From: Aphidius gifuensis
Taxonomy: Eukaryota; Arthropoda; Insecta; Hymenoptera; Braconidae
Direction: 5' to 3'
Assembly: GCF_014905175.1 (NCBI RefSeq)
Contig: NC_057792.1
Location: 17,304,963 to 17,368,962 of the forward strand
Length of the DNA: 64,000 nucleotides
The translations under genes and the position numbers were made by a program. This document shows positions 1 to 13,600 of the stretch, piece by piece. The notes under the pieces are model-generated. The model searched no databases, had not been told where the DNA came from, and worked only from the letters and a program-made list of their open reading frames with translations. The stretch's first letter is position 1. Every line of letters starts with the position of its first letter.

Positions 1-1499
1 TGGGCCGTTTGGCCGATGCATCAACTCTAGCACGATATATCCTGTGTAATGTAGGCATGTATACTTGACGTTAAGCACCTATATCTATCTAACAACGGAC
101 TGTTGCTGCAAGCCATGTGATTATCTTTTCTCACTACTTATATATATGCATACAGTATAATTCAGCTTACCACCCTCTCTCCAACCCACCCGCCTACTCA
201 CCCTCTTTTTCAGTACGCAAAAACATTTTCAAACTCTTTTTTTTTTTTTTACCCTTTAATTTCATATCTCTGTCAGTCTATGTTATTCGCAACTGTAACT
301 ACTCAGTTATACAATACATATATATAAATTGTAGCATTCTCTTCCTCTCATAGCCATCAGTTGAGTTTACTGAGTTAGACCAAGCAACCAAAAACAAACA
401 GATGAGTCGGCAGTCATGATGGAAAGTAGGAAAACCACCACGGACCACTATGCAAACTAGGCAAGGGTATTTTCTATTCTCTTTTTCCTTTTGACTCTTT
501 CTCTTCTCATCATCATGCCAAACTCTATACACTCATTCCATCATATCTATTTGTGTTTTTTTTTTATTTTTACACACAAAATTATTTGCATGGCAATTTT
601 TTTATTTATATAATTTTTTACAAATATATAGGACGTATCATGTTTGAATATAAATACAATCGATTAAGCTAATGGAAAATAAAATTATACTTTTCAACAA
701 TACAAATAATGGAATAACAAATTTTTTTTTTTCAGCCACACCCTGTACCACACTATATTACTTCAACAGATGTATGTCTAGAGTAAAAAAGCTCAGAAAA
801 TGCAACATGGTTATTCAGCATTTTAGTCATATTTATTTGTTTTTTATTTTTTTCATTTTGTTATCTTAGCATATTTATTTTTCTTGTACTTTAAGAAATG
901 TCTTGTGCTCTGGTAAAATGGAGATTTTGAAAAAAAAAAAAAAAAAAAATTTCAAAACTGTCTGTGTAACAAGGGCTGAGATGCAAGAAAGCCCACAGTG
1001 ACTATGCTGGCCTCTAAGACTCACGGGAATGGTCTATCTTCGCCTTTCACAATCTCTCGTGGGGCTTCTTTCTACCTTACGTTGTGTAGACCATAAACGC
1101 AAAAAAATAAAAATAAATATATATATATAGACCTATGTAGCTAAATGAGCAAATATATGAGTACCCGGGGAGTATGTTGGACTTTATACTACTGTAACGT
1201 TATTTTCATATATAAAAATAGTATATATGCATTACATTTATTCTTTCATAAAAACCTACAATTGTAAAATAAATAAATAATTAACTGAAAAAAAAAAACA
1301 GCAAGTGGATGCACTGTACAACAATGGAAAAAAAAAATATAACAAGTACTTTTTTTCCAAAAAATAACGAGACTTTTTATAATACTTTTTGTGATATATA
1401 TTTTTTTTTATAATAACTTTTTTTTTCTTTTAAAAATACTCAATTGTTGATTGAATAAAAAAAATAAAATAAATGATTATCATGTCTTGATAAACTCAC
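1..1499. other. Lar intron (continues off the left edge)
   Basis: No exon recognised. Mostly AT-rich with poly-A/poly-T runs at 238-250, 549-563, 721-732 and 930-948. Two less AT-rich patches (about 360-480 and 955-1100) have no coherent long frame or splice-bounded exon; they could be regulatory, but nothing in them identifies a function. Confidence 0.6.
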
Positions 1500-1682
1500 C
1501 AGAATCTAATACAGTGTATCGAGGATTGGAAGTGTTGATTGGTAACATGTTACGAATCCAAGAAATAACAGGTGTTGGTGAGCCGATTGCTGTGCACGAT
1601 AGAACAGCATTGTGACCCATCTCAACTACTTTAGTTGTCGGTGATTGGGTGATAACTGGAAACCCAACGGGTACATTATCCG
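1500..1682 (-). CDS. Lar: Lar exon: first half of Ig2
   Basis: Acceptor TGTTACAG before 1682, donor GTGAGT from 1499. Joins the previous exon as VHE-PDNVPVGFPVIT, then has the first Ig2 cysteine (VLSCTAIGSPTPV), the core WIRN and SNPRYTVLDSG. Phase 1 at both ends. The second Ig2 cysteine must be in the next exon, which I do not find in bases 1-1499. Confidence 0.92.
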
Positions 1683-4600
1683 CTGTAACATATCAGATTA
1701 ACAAAAATTAATTATATTTTATTTTAACAATATAAAACAGAGATAATATTGATCCAAGTGTATATATTCTTAAACACAATTATATTAATTTTAAAATTTT
1801 AATAAATTAAAAAATATAATGAGCTAATAATTTTTATACAATGATGATTTTGATATGTGTGATAAAATTTATTAGCCAAGTACAAACGACTCATCAATTT
1901 GAAATGGTTTGTAATATATAAGTTGACAATAATTCTTGTTAAAATTTTGCCATTCAATAGACAGTATATAATGTATATATAAATATACAGTATATATATG
2001 TAGAGGAGGTTGAGTTCTAACTAGACGTTACGTATATACGTCTCATTGATTTATTATGTTGTGGTTTAATTTATTGAGCCTTCTAGCCAGTAGATCATAT
2101 CATTTGGGTATTATTTCCTGCATCATATCAATTATATCGTTCTTTGCATAGCTCGGAATATTTGACGTTGGGATTAGGGCTAGTTGTCTGACCTTTTCGA
2201 GTGTAAATCTATGTATATATATATCAAATATGCATATCAATCGCATATATAAATATTGTGTATATAGCAAATTCACCAAAAGACTTATTATTGTGATTTT
2301 GGTTTGTCCTTATATATATCATACAATTTATATAATAATAGTTGTAGTATAATATATAATATATACATGTATTTGAATATGCATATATAATTTTAGATGG
2401 GACAACCTTGGTGGTAAGGTTCACCTCTTCGAGGTCGAAACCAGAGCAAGGCATGGCCCAGGAGGTACCTCTTGAGTTTGGTACTCGCAAGTAGTTTGAT
2501 CCGGTATGTATAGCTGCTTGAATTACCATACAAATGGTCGATCGATTTTAAAATCTACCAACTTTAAACTCATACTTGGTTCACCTTGTAGAATTCAAAA
2601 GAGAATTTTTTATTTTATTTTCTACCTTTTCATATGACCCACTCTTGAACTCGTGTCTTTGATATTAAATTATTGTTATGGTCATCCCTTTGTATGTATA
2701 GCCACTGTTACGACTTCATTTGACCCGCATTATAACCGTTGAACGTTTCATGTCTCGTTTATGATTTAACCAACATTTCTTACCCCAACAATTAATCAAA
2801 TATAAAATCTAAGAATACAAAAATATATTTCATATATATATACAAAAAAAATTAACATAATTGAATAATAAATTTTCGAATTATTTATAATGGTAAAATT
2901 ATTTTTAAAAAATTATTTTATAAATATTTGTCAAGGTTGTGAGAGACATATATATTTTCAAAAAAACCACATGAGGTAAGTACTTTTAATTTTTAATACA
3001 AGTGAAAGTTCAATGTACATATATGACTAATTACAATTTTACATATACAAATATAATTTCATTGAATTTAAGCTATTATTTTCTTATCAAGCAAAATGTA
3101 TATTTATTAACATCAACAGATTTTAACAAAAGATTCAAAATCTTGATATGTATATTGTATTGTACAATAATGAACTTGGCAAAAAAAAAAAAAAAAAAGG
3201 CAAACTTTTTAAAGTAATTTATCATGGAAAAAAAAAGCAAAAGGAAACAATGAAAAGAATGAAATGAATAAAAAAAAAGAAAAAAAAATTGAAAACAAGT
3301 TGAGCTGTCGGATTGGCACTGTTTAAATATGCCAACTTATATGATGAGAAAAACTTATATATTATTCAAGAGTTTATATATACAGATGTAAATTGCTTTC
3401 GCTTCAGCATCACCAAAGCATATAAGTCAAAATGTACTCTATCTAAAAGCGTATCACGTCATCTATGCTGGTCGATGCTAAAGGATTCCTTTAGTTTCAT
3501 ATACCAAATGTCTCTTTCAAGCTTACGAGCAATTCACGTATCCTTTTTTTTTTTTTTTTACTTTTATATTTTCAAGCTCTATATCTTATTTTTTATACTA
3601 CAAACATAACTATATATAAATATATATCTTGTATTCCATATCCGACATCAAAATTGCATTTCCAATTGCACCTTCCTCGTTCCTGATGCCCCGCAAAGAT
3701 CTCTCTCTTTATTTTTTATATATATATATTTTTATTTTAGAGGTATAGCAGTAAACACACACACACCTCTTGGTTTTCTTGGTCTACCTACTATCAAACA
3801 AGCAAGCAAGCAAGCAAGTAAGCAAGCTTTCTAGCAAGCCACCAAGCCACCAAGCTCGAAAGGTAGCTGGGTAGGTAGGTAGGTAAGTAGCAAGGGGTCA
3901 CCTGCCACGCCCAGGCACTCGACCGACCCTTCTAAGAGTACACCACCACCATCACCACCCTACTACTCTACCTCCTTTACCTCTTTTACCACCCTCATAT
4001 TCTCAGAGTCACGAGAACTCTTCTCAGAAACTTATACAACCTACAATACTTGTGTGCATAGACCCCCATTGTTTTAGTATGTAATGACACTCAATTATCT
4101 ACTCGTGAACAAATGAAAGGCATCATCAACGCTTTTGTGTAACATACATACACCCCTCTCTCTTTACGTCAATCTCTTTATATCTTTTTTATCAGCTACT
4201 ATATATATATAAATAAATTCAACTATAGACTCAAAGACATGTCATTAGATCACAAGTGTTTGATGAAAAGTTTATGCAATAAATTTTTAAGCATTTTTCA
4301 TTAACGCCTTCTGTTTTTAAATTTATATCTTTACACATTATCATTTGCATCAGCTTTTACATTGTTCTTTACACCACCACCACTACCACTGATTATTATT
4401 ATTATTATTTAAAATGAAAAATAATAATTGATATTTATAATATGATTAAAAATTTATTTTATATAAAAAATTTTGCGTGCAAGTTTAGTTTTGTGTGTAT
4501 ATATTTAATCAATGACAGCAACATGCACGCACACGTATTACAAAGTAAGCCAACATAATTTCATTTACGATGATTATTAATTGGATGGCCAATTGAACGT

Positions 4601-7600
4601 ACGCCTGTTGGTACGCCTGATTCGTTTCATCGGTTTACATTGGAAATTTTTTTTTTAAAGTCTCTCTCTCACGTACTATCGATTCTACACGCACATTTAC
4701 CACATGTATAAAATACATATTTATTACAGTTTTGCTTTTATATTATAGCGAATATCTTGGTTTTGAAAATCACGTTTTTTTTTTTTTTTTTCATATATTA
4801 TATTGATTATATATGTTGTTTATATTTATTTACATATGTTGATTAAATTGATATGGAAATATGTAATTTTTTTATTATTTTTTTCGACAAACAAAATGTT
4901 TATGTAAACATTATTAATCTGATGGATCTATTGTTGATTCAATTAATATAATAAAGCTTTATAATAATTTATATTTATTGTAAAAAAATTTATTGTATTT
5001 GATAAATAATTAATTTAGCGATTATTAAATATATTGAAATATTTAAAATATATATTCACACAGCATGTTGACAATTTATTATAGTCTGCACACTGTATGT
5101 GGCCATTATATTAATAAATTTTTGACAAAAAAAATAACAAAATTTCATCTTAAACTCAACAGGGAGTAAAAAGATATAATTTTAATTTATTATTAGTTAT
5201 TATTTGAGTTTTTTTGACATTACTTAAGCCTTCAGTCAAATATCAAATCCCTATACATGTGACAAAAATGAATTTAGTTGTTGTTTTATTTTCTCCGGAA
5301 TAAAAAAAGCAAGTAAAACAATCGAAAAATAGATACTTTTTTTTTTTTTTTGTTTTATCTGTATGAAATAAAAAAAAGGATAAAATACATTCGCGTAACA
5401 ATGACAAAGAGACAATAATAAAAATAAAAAAAAAAAAGTACGTTGTGATTCGTTTGGTTGGTTGTGACATGGGCCAAATGAAATTGCCATGCTATTGGTT
5501 TATCCTTTCCTTGGTACATGAAAGCATTTCCTCTACTCGACTTGGCTCGACTACTACAGAACTTGTTACAGACTACCAAAGTCCTTTTCTATAGAAAACC
5601 TTGACATCATTTTCCGTGTCTAACATAATCTAGCTACCTATCTAATAGTTTCGACTATCATAGTTCAACTTGATAAACAATTGCTCATCTTATTATTTAA
5701 ACTAAATTTTTTTTTTTTTCTAAAATACCACAAGTGAAATATATATTGCATATTTTATTACTGTTGAATTTATTTGTAAAAAATAAAATTGATAATAGAA
5801 AAAAAAGGGAAAAAAAAAAATAAATTATCTAGCTAGGGGTTTATACATATAGTTTTTGTCAACTTGTCCATTTGCTGTCGACTTGTGCATTCAATGATAA
5901 ATGACAAAAAAAAAAATGTTCTCATGTCTCATATGTCTTGTACAATATATATATCGTATGACCGGTTAAAAAAGTTCATATGAGTTGAACAAAATACTAT
6001 CATCCCTTTCATATCCGCATGCACTTTTCTTAAGTCTTTCCATATAAAGAATCATACGATCTCAATTTTCTTGTGATGCTTAAAAAAATGTGTGACGTGG
6101 AATAAAGTATGAGCAGTATGATGCTACAAGGCTTTTATTTATTATTTTTTTTTTTCCTTATACTAAAAGTGGTTGTAGTATATTTATTTTCTGTTTTTTT
6201 CCTCATTCAATTCTTATCTTGTACTTTTTAAACTAGTGATCTATTCGTAAAGCTCATTTTTTATTTAAATACCATATCGTTTAAATTTCTCCAAGCTATT
6301 ACTTCCTTTCATCATGACCCTTTTCATAAAATTTTATCTCTCTCTTTCTCTTTCTCTTTCTCATTTGCTCATATTTTGACAAATTTCAAATTGAGCAAAT
6401 TAATGTTATATAATAATAATCAAGAGTTTAATTCATTTTGGGTATCATCATTCTCGGAGCTTATTTGATTTTATAATTAAAGACTTTGACCAATTAAATT
6501 AAGAGGAAATTATATATATATCTTTCTTTGTTTTTTGATTTTTATTTCTTTTTTTTTCTTTTGGGTATATACTATATATGCATGCGTAGATAACATGAGC
6601 AGATATATTTTTTTTACCATGATAAAAATAAAAAAACTAATAGTTCCAGCGATTTGAATAGAACACAAGCGACAGAGGGTCAAAATATCACGTTTCTGTT
6701 GCATATATAGACGACAAATTGTCATAGTTTTTGGGGTCATATGCATCAATCGGTATTTCTGTTTTCTGGCAGATTCACAAAATAAAAAAAAATAATAAAA
6801 TGAATATATGGAAACTTGATAATTATTTGTGTTTGACTAAAAAGTTATGTAAATTCCAGTTGAAATACTGACAATGAAAAATAAAGAATAAAATATATAT
6901 TTTTTTAAAAAATTTCCAGTTGATATAATTTTTTGCTAAAGTCACTTAAAAAAATTAAAAAAAAAAGTAAATTATAAAAATCATAAAGAGATGTGTCAGA
7001 ATTTTATGAATACATATGTAAAAAAAAAAAAAACAAAGGGGGGCTTAAAAAAGGGGTCATAGAAATATATACAGGATATAAAAATGAAAAAAAATGAAAA
7101 AAAGAAGCAGTCAGCTTTATATTTTGAAAAGAAAACGAATGAAGAAATGGTAGCTAGAAAAAAAGGATACTACGCGAAATACGACGAGTCAACGTTGAGT
7201 AAAGAAAACAACCTTTATGTAAATATGAAACAAAAGTTGAAAGCTTGAAACAAAAATTTACTTTTTTTTTTTTTATATATATTATTCTCACCCAGGTAAA
7301 TATTGTCTGCTCGCATTATTCACAGTTTACTTTTGTGTCACAATACAACAACGTCGTGTTAACACCCCAACGGACAACGTCAAATATCTTTTAGTCTTGA
7401 CGCGAATTTTTTTTTTTTTTTTTTCTATATACTACTGCGTTCGTTGTACTAACATTTTTTTCATTAAATATCTACAACATCGTACTACATTTGAATGTCT
7501 AAAAACATGTTTTTCATTGACTCTTATTTTTCATTTTTTATAATAATTTTTAAATTCATTAAAAAACTAAACTATTTAAATAAATATTTAAATTTATTTT

Positions 7601-10600
7601 TTATTTATTCAATTATGAAAAAAAATAAATAAATAATTTTTATTTTATTAAAAAATTTATGAATATTACGGTCCAGGGATTCAGAAAATAGCCATTACCC
7701 TTTCTCATTTATAATCTGGCGAGTCGCAATTTCCCTCGACTCTACAAATGCAGAGAGATTTGGATTTTACCACACAACTATACGATGAAGAGGAGGAGGA
7801 TGAGGAGAAGGTAGAAGTTTCTCATTATGGGTCAAGTCTGTAATAGAAGCTAGAATATCCTGATCACCATACCAATTTATTATTGGTAATATTTCATTTA
7901 TATAATTACAAACTATTCGATTTTCAAACAACAATAATAATTATATATATATACAATAAAAAATAGATATTTTATTTTCGTTTTAGTTAATGTCAAAAAT
8001 TAATTTTTATATACGATAATAATTACTATTATTTTCTTGTAATATATTATTTTAATTTAATTTAATTTATATGTGTAAGAGAGGACGAGAGGTAAATGCA
8101 AGTGCACATGTTTTATCAGTCACTGTATACACTGTATATATGTAAGATAGTTTCTTATAATCACGGTTTCGTCCAAGTTCCATGAAGATTGATTCTATCG
8201 CTCTGGTGCTTGGGGGCTTTGCTCATACATTACCTCTGAAATCTATTTTCCGGGGACTGTGTTTATTTGAAGCCGGGCATTCTCTTCAGAAGTAGTTTGT
8301 GTAAGCTGAGGAAATAACTTATATAGCCAGACTATTTTATCCATCAACATTGCAAATGTAAAATACTACATCCGTAAAAATAAACTGACGAAAAAAAAAG
8401 TGAAATTTTAAAATAACAAAATGAAGATTTAATTAAAATTTTGTTATTTCAAGTCAAATTGTATATTGACAAAATGATTTGTTATTTTAACTGGAGTTAA
8501 AACATCATTGTATTTATTAAAAAAATTATTTATAAATACAATACACACAATGTAGCTAATAAAATAAAATAAAAAAATTTAATCTACAATGTGCATGTTG
8601 TAGAGAGCATCTGTCTTAAATTAAATTGAAAGTAAGAAACCAATAAAGCCTCTTTAAAAAATTTCACGCGATATCGTCAGAGCTTTTGGAAGCTTCACTC
8701 GGAATGCACCACTTCTTTTCCATTAAGATGGTTTCCTTTTTTTTTTTTTTTTCTATTTTTTTTTTTTTTATTCTCCCTTGTAACCTCCCCTAAAGACTGA
8801 GGCACCATTAAGCTGCCCGTTCTACCGTTAAAATGGGTATATGTAGTAGTGTATAGAAAAAGACAGTGCAAGAAAAACTATTTTATAAAAACTATATATA
8901 TAAAAGAAAATAAAATAAAGAAAAAAAAAGTAAAACAAGTAGGTTGGATAGAAATGTCTGTAGAAAAGTAAAACTTCAAGAGATTAAGTTGAAATTGGTA
9001 GTAAAAAAAATTTCTTACTGTACATGAATTTCTAGCTTTTTAATATTAATTTAACGCTTTGAAAATGAAAAAAAAAAAAATTCATTTCTCTTGTATTTGT
9101 TGATAATTATAACTTGTGATAAAAATATAATTCTATTTCATTTCAACTTTTCCGTATAGATTTTTTATCTTTTTTTTTGTTCTACAAAAATATTTTTAGT
9201 CAAATAAAAATACACCAGAGATGAATAATATCAAGAAGAATAAAAAAAAGATGGTTATTTCAAAAAAAATTTTTATCGAAGAATAATATTTTTAAATTCT
9301 ATAAAAAAATATAAAAAAAAGCACCACCTATGTTGATAAATTTATTATAAAAACAAATAAAAGGTAAAAATATATAATGACGATAAATTGATGTTATATA
9401 ACTCACGTTCATGGACAGACAATTGAGCCTCAGCTGTGACTGCATCACCAACCCCATTTTCAGCAACACATTCCCAAGTCGTATCATCTTTTTTATCTCG
9501 TACTGGATCGATTCTCAGCAGGGCACCATCATCATAAGTTTTCATATGATAGCGTGATTGTGCTGCTATTTGAAATTTAAAAAAAAAAAAATAAAACAAA
9601 TATTTAAAAAAAATATATTTAACAATGTTTACGCATATAAAATAAATAGAAATAATAATTTGTGTAAATAAAAAAGAAGTATATAAACATTGAAAACACA
9701 TAGTTAAAATGTAAAATAAAAAAAAAAAGTATGTTTAGACTTTAGAGTACATAAAAATTAACTGATAGATAATCATGAAGATTGGCCAGGATTAATTCTT
9801 GATATATATAAAAGCAACCACAAAAACTTACAAGATACTTTTTTTCCTTTTTTTCGCCAGTGTATTTGGGGCGGTGGTGCTCCATGTGCTCTGCAGTAAA
9901 AACTAGCAATACCACCAGCTTTAACATGTTGCGATTGAGGTCGCATTAAAATTTCTGGTGGACCTGTAATCAAATTAAATTTATAATTAATAAATAAAAA
10001 ATATTAATTATTAATATATACATTAGCTTGAATATCCTTTTTGTTTTTTTTTCCATCTAAATTAATTTAAAAAAAAAAAATGGAATACAAAAAATATTCA
10101 AAATTTTTAAATCATATGGTACACTTAGCTTGTATGATTAACTTATATACATAAGCCTTATAAGTTATGAGGTAAAATTTAATTAACAGATACGAGAATG
10201 ACTACAGGATGAAATACTATTCAAGTCAATTAGATTAGTTTGAGATCGAGACGATTCTAGGGCGAACGTGTTCATCCTAAACTCTCATCAAGCTCAATAT
10301 ACATATATATTTTGAGTTTTGGAAGCTCGGGTCATATCCTGTTTTTCGATAAAAACTATATTTAAATTTAAATTAACAAAAAACAATATACAAATATTCA
10401 TAATTTGCATTTTGGAATAATTTAAAAATTAACTAATGTCATTTTGTTTTTAATTATTATAAAAACATAAGCTATTAATTTTTTTTTTCAAGGAAAAACA
10501 TCTAATGTTATCAAGTATTTGTATGATAAAAAAAAAAAAAAAAAAAAGCAAAATATTATAGTAAATTAGAGGGGTTACACGATATTGTTTTTGGTTGGAC

Positions 10601-13600
10601 GGTTGGTAGTTTTTAAAATGTACATTTAGCTGATATACCAGAGGGGTTGTAATGTGTATATAAAATGTATATATATATATTTCTATGTTTTGTATATCTG
10701 ATGAAGTAAGATGAGAAAAATAAGTATAATAGCAGGTCTATAGACGGCCCAAGAATACACTCAGTTCTGATCTTAATTTATGCAGATGTATGCAGGCAAT
10801 ATTCCAAATAAGCAGGCAGTCATGTACACCAGCCAACTTCACGATTTGCCGCTCGGCAATGTTTCTGCTGTGAGTATTTCAATTATCTATATATCTATAT
10901 ATATATATAAAGGTATACAAAATGAATTAAATTGAGAGTCGACGTATATAATATAGACATATATAAAATGTTTTAGACTTGAAGCTTTCTACCTTTTACA
11001 CGCCTTCTTTTTCAAGTACTCCGCCTTCTACCAATTTATACTATATAGATATATTTATATAGAAGAGAATTTTGCACTTACTTCTCATTGATACACTGCT
11101 CATTCAAAATATATATCTATATATTTTTGTATATATAGACTTGTTAAGTGGAAATGAAAATACCAAACCGCGAAATGGACCAATTTTTGGTTTTTTATTT
11201 TTACTGTTAAGCTCTCGTCTCAATTAATAATATTATAATTAATTATTTATATATATAAAAAATTATTCTATAGTTTTTTTTGCACAACAAAATATAAGTA
11301 TATTCATAACATGATTATCTGAAAATTTTAATTAATTCGATATAATTATCTCATCAATTTTATTAGTGAGTTTGTAATTATTTTATTTATTTATTTTTTT
11401 AATGAGGATGATTTTATAGAGATATACAGCTACTACTATTTATTACTACTATGACTACTATTACAACTACTATACAACTTACTTGTCATGTACGTGATGA
11501 ACATTGTATCACTGATGTTACCTGAAATTAAGTAACTAAGTCTCGTCGTTCGTCGATATATTCGATATTGCCATTTGTCTCATTTTATTATAATATATTT
11601 AAATTATATAAAATTTGTAAAATAATTATTGTAATTATGAATGAAACTTTTGCATAAATTTGGTTAAGTTGATTTCAATACACAAGTGGATATTGTGATA
11701 TTCAAAACTTGATTTGTTTTATATATATAATATTATCATTGACAAAAGTTTGAAACTTTTAAAGATAACTAATTTGTTATCAAATTTATGTAGTCGTTGT
11801 ATTTTTTTTTTTTAAATTTCATTTTTCTTTTTTCAAGTTTATAATTATATAAGATTAAAAAAATGTTTATATATTAAGTCATTTATCGTTGAAAGTTTTT
11901 AAAAATATATCACAAAACTTTTTGGTTTATAAATGATTATTAAAAATAAAAAAAATGTTGAGACAATGATTTTGATATCAAAACTGGATCCTCTAAGGTA
12001 TGTCGTTGATTTTACATTGCTTGGTGTAATATATATATATTAAGTGAGAATAAAAAAAATAATAATTAAAAAACTTTATAAAACTTGGACGTTTCTCATA
12101 ACTCACGAAGGAAATGACTTAGAGAATTCATTTTAAGTTGAATATAATCGTGAAACAACTTGGAGAATCCCGTTCCAGGTGTCTTGATGACTGCTCCAAT
12201 AATTTTTAGTAGAATCTTTTGAAAAATTTCATAATTTTTTTATCATTTGTATTCTTGATATTGAAGAAGAAAAAAAAAAAATGAAATGAAAAAAGAAAAA
12301 CATTTCAGATATTAAATATTATAGGGTTTCATTTTAAAATAGTTTTTTCAGTAGTTCAATAATAGATGATATATTGAATATTTGATTTAAAAATAAATAA
12401 ATAAATATATATATATAAAAGACCACATGATAAAAATAAAATAGGACAAAGTTGTCAGATATATTTTACAAGCAAGTAATGATTGTCGTGAATAGAAAAA
12501 GTAAAAAAATAAAAAAATATATAAAAAGAAGAAATAAAAGTGTGGAATAAAGGAAGCCAGGGCAATAGAGGACAATCGAATCGATTCGCGAATCCGGGAA
12601 AGTGAATTTCACGCCGATGGGAACTCAGTAAAGATACGATTTTGAACTACTAGAGGAATAGACTATAAAAGGAGAGAAAAAGCGATTTCAATTGTCGTCA
12701 GTTCCTTCGTCTGGTGTTTTCCATCTCCGTTAAACGACAATATTCTCTTTCCTTTACTTCAATTCTTGTGTTAGGGTTAGCCTAGAGGCTTCCTCTTTCT
12801 TCTTCGCATCTTGTTCTCGTCTTTATTGTGGAGATAATATATATATATCTCTTCTTCATCTTCTTCTTCTTATTTTCGAAACGAAGGAACAAGCCAGTGC
12901 CATCAAAACCGCTAAGAGGGTGGAATTGATTAAATAATTGGTCCCTTAGATTGGGCGCTAGTATCTAAAATGAATGCGCTGGCTTAAGGCCAACTTCACA
13001 GTAGAATGACCCGAGAACAGAATTCTCCTACTATATACTAATCTATTGGACAAAGTGGCATCAGGAGTAGGGAAAACGAGAGACGGCTTAATAATTGCTT
13101 TGATTGAGGTAGAAAATGTCTTTGTCACATTGAATATTATCCCAAACCGACTTTGCCACCACTGCTACTACTACTCTACAACCACCACCACCACCACCAT
13201 CGTCATCATTCTCGTAGTTGTCATCATTTATACATAAATATACAATTTAATTTAGTATTATTATACTATTTAACTTTTTAAACCAATAATAATAATTAAT
13301 TAGTTTCTTTGAATATTCATAAATACTCGTCGCTAAAAACCATAAAACTATTAATTATAAATTAAATTTACAAACTTTTATAAATTCCTCACATAGCATG
13401 TTCATTGAAAAATAAAAAAAAATTTAAATTTTGCATAATGTCAATCAGAGTTCATCTTGTTCTTACTAAACATTCCATAGTGACAAAATTATTAAATTTA
13501 CTTTACACTTTTATACGCGACAGAGGCACATAAGAAGAAGGGTGCTAGGTTGTGGCAAAAAATTAAAAAAAAGAAAGTAAAACCCTCAAGTCAAAGAGAC

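Noticed and set aside
117..353. Open frame of 78 codons near the left edge
   Set aside because: Composed of T-run Phe/Leu and TA-repeat Tyr/Ile codons, no splice-supported context and no match to Lar's next exon.
2395..2530. tRNA-like or SINE-like sequence
   Set aside because: A GGTTTCGACC box-B-like string is present on the minus strand but no A box, acceptor stem or cloverleaf could be built.
9345..9973. Single-exon ORFs spanning the two Ig1 pieces
   Set aside because: They read through introns; the homologous parts end exactly at splice sites, so only 9407-9565 and 9832-9963 are exonic.
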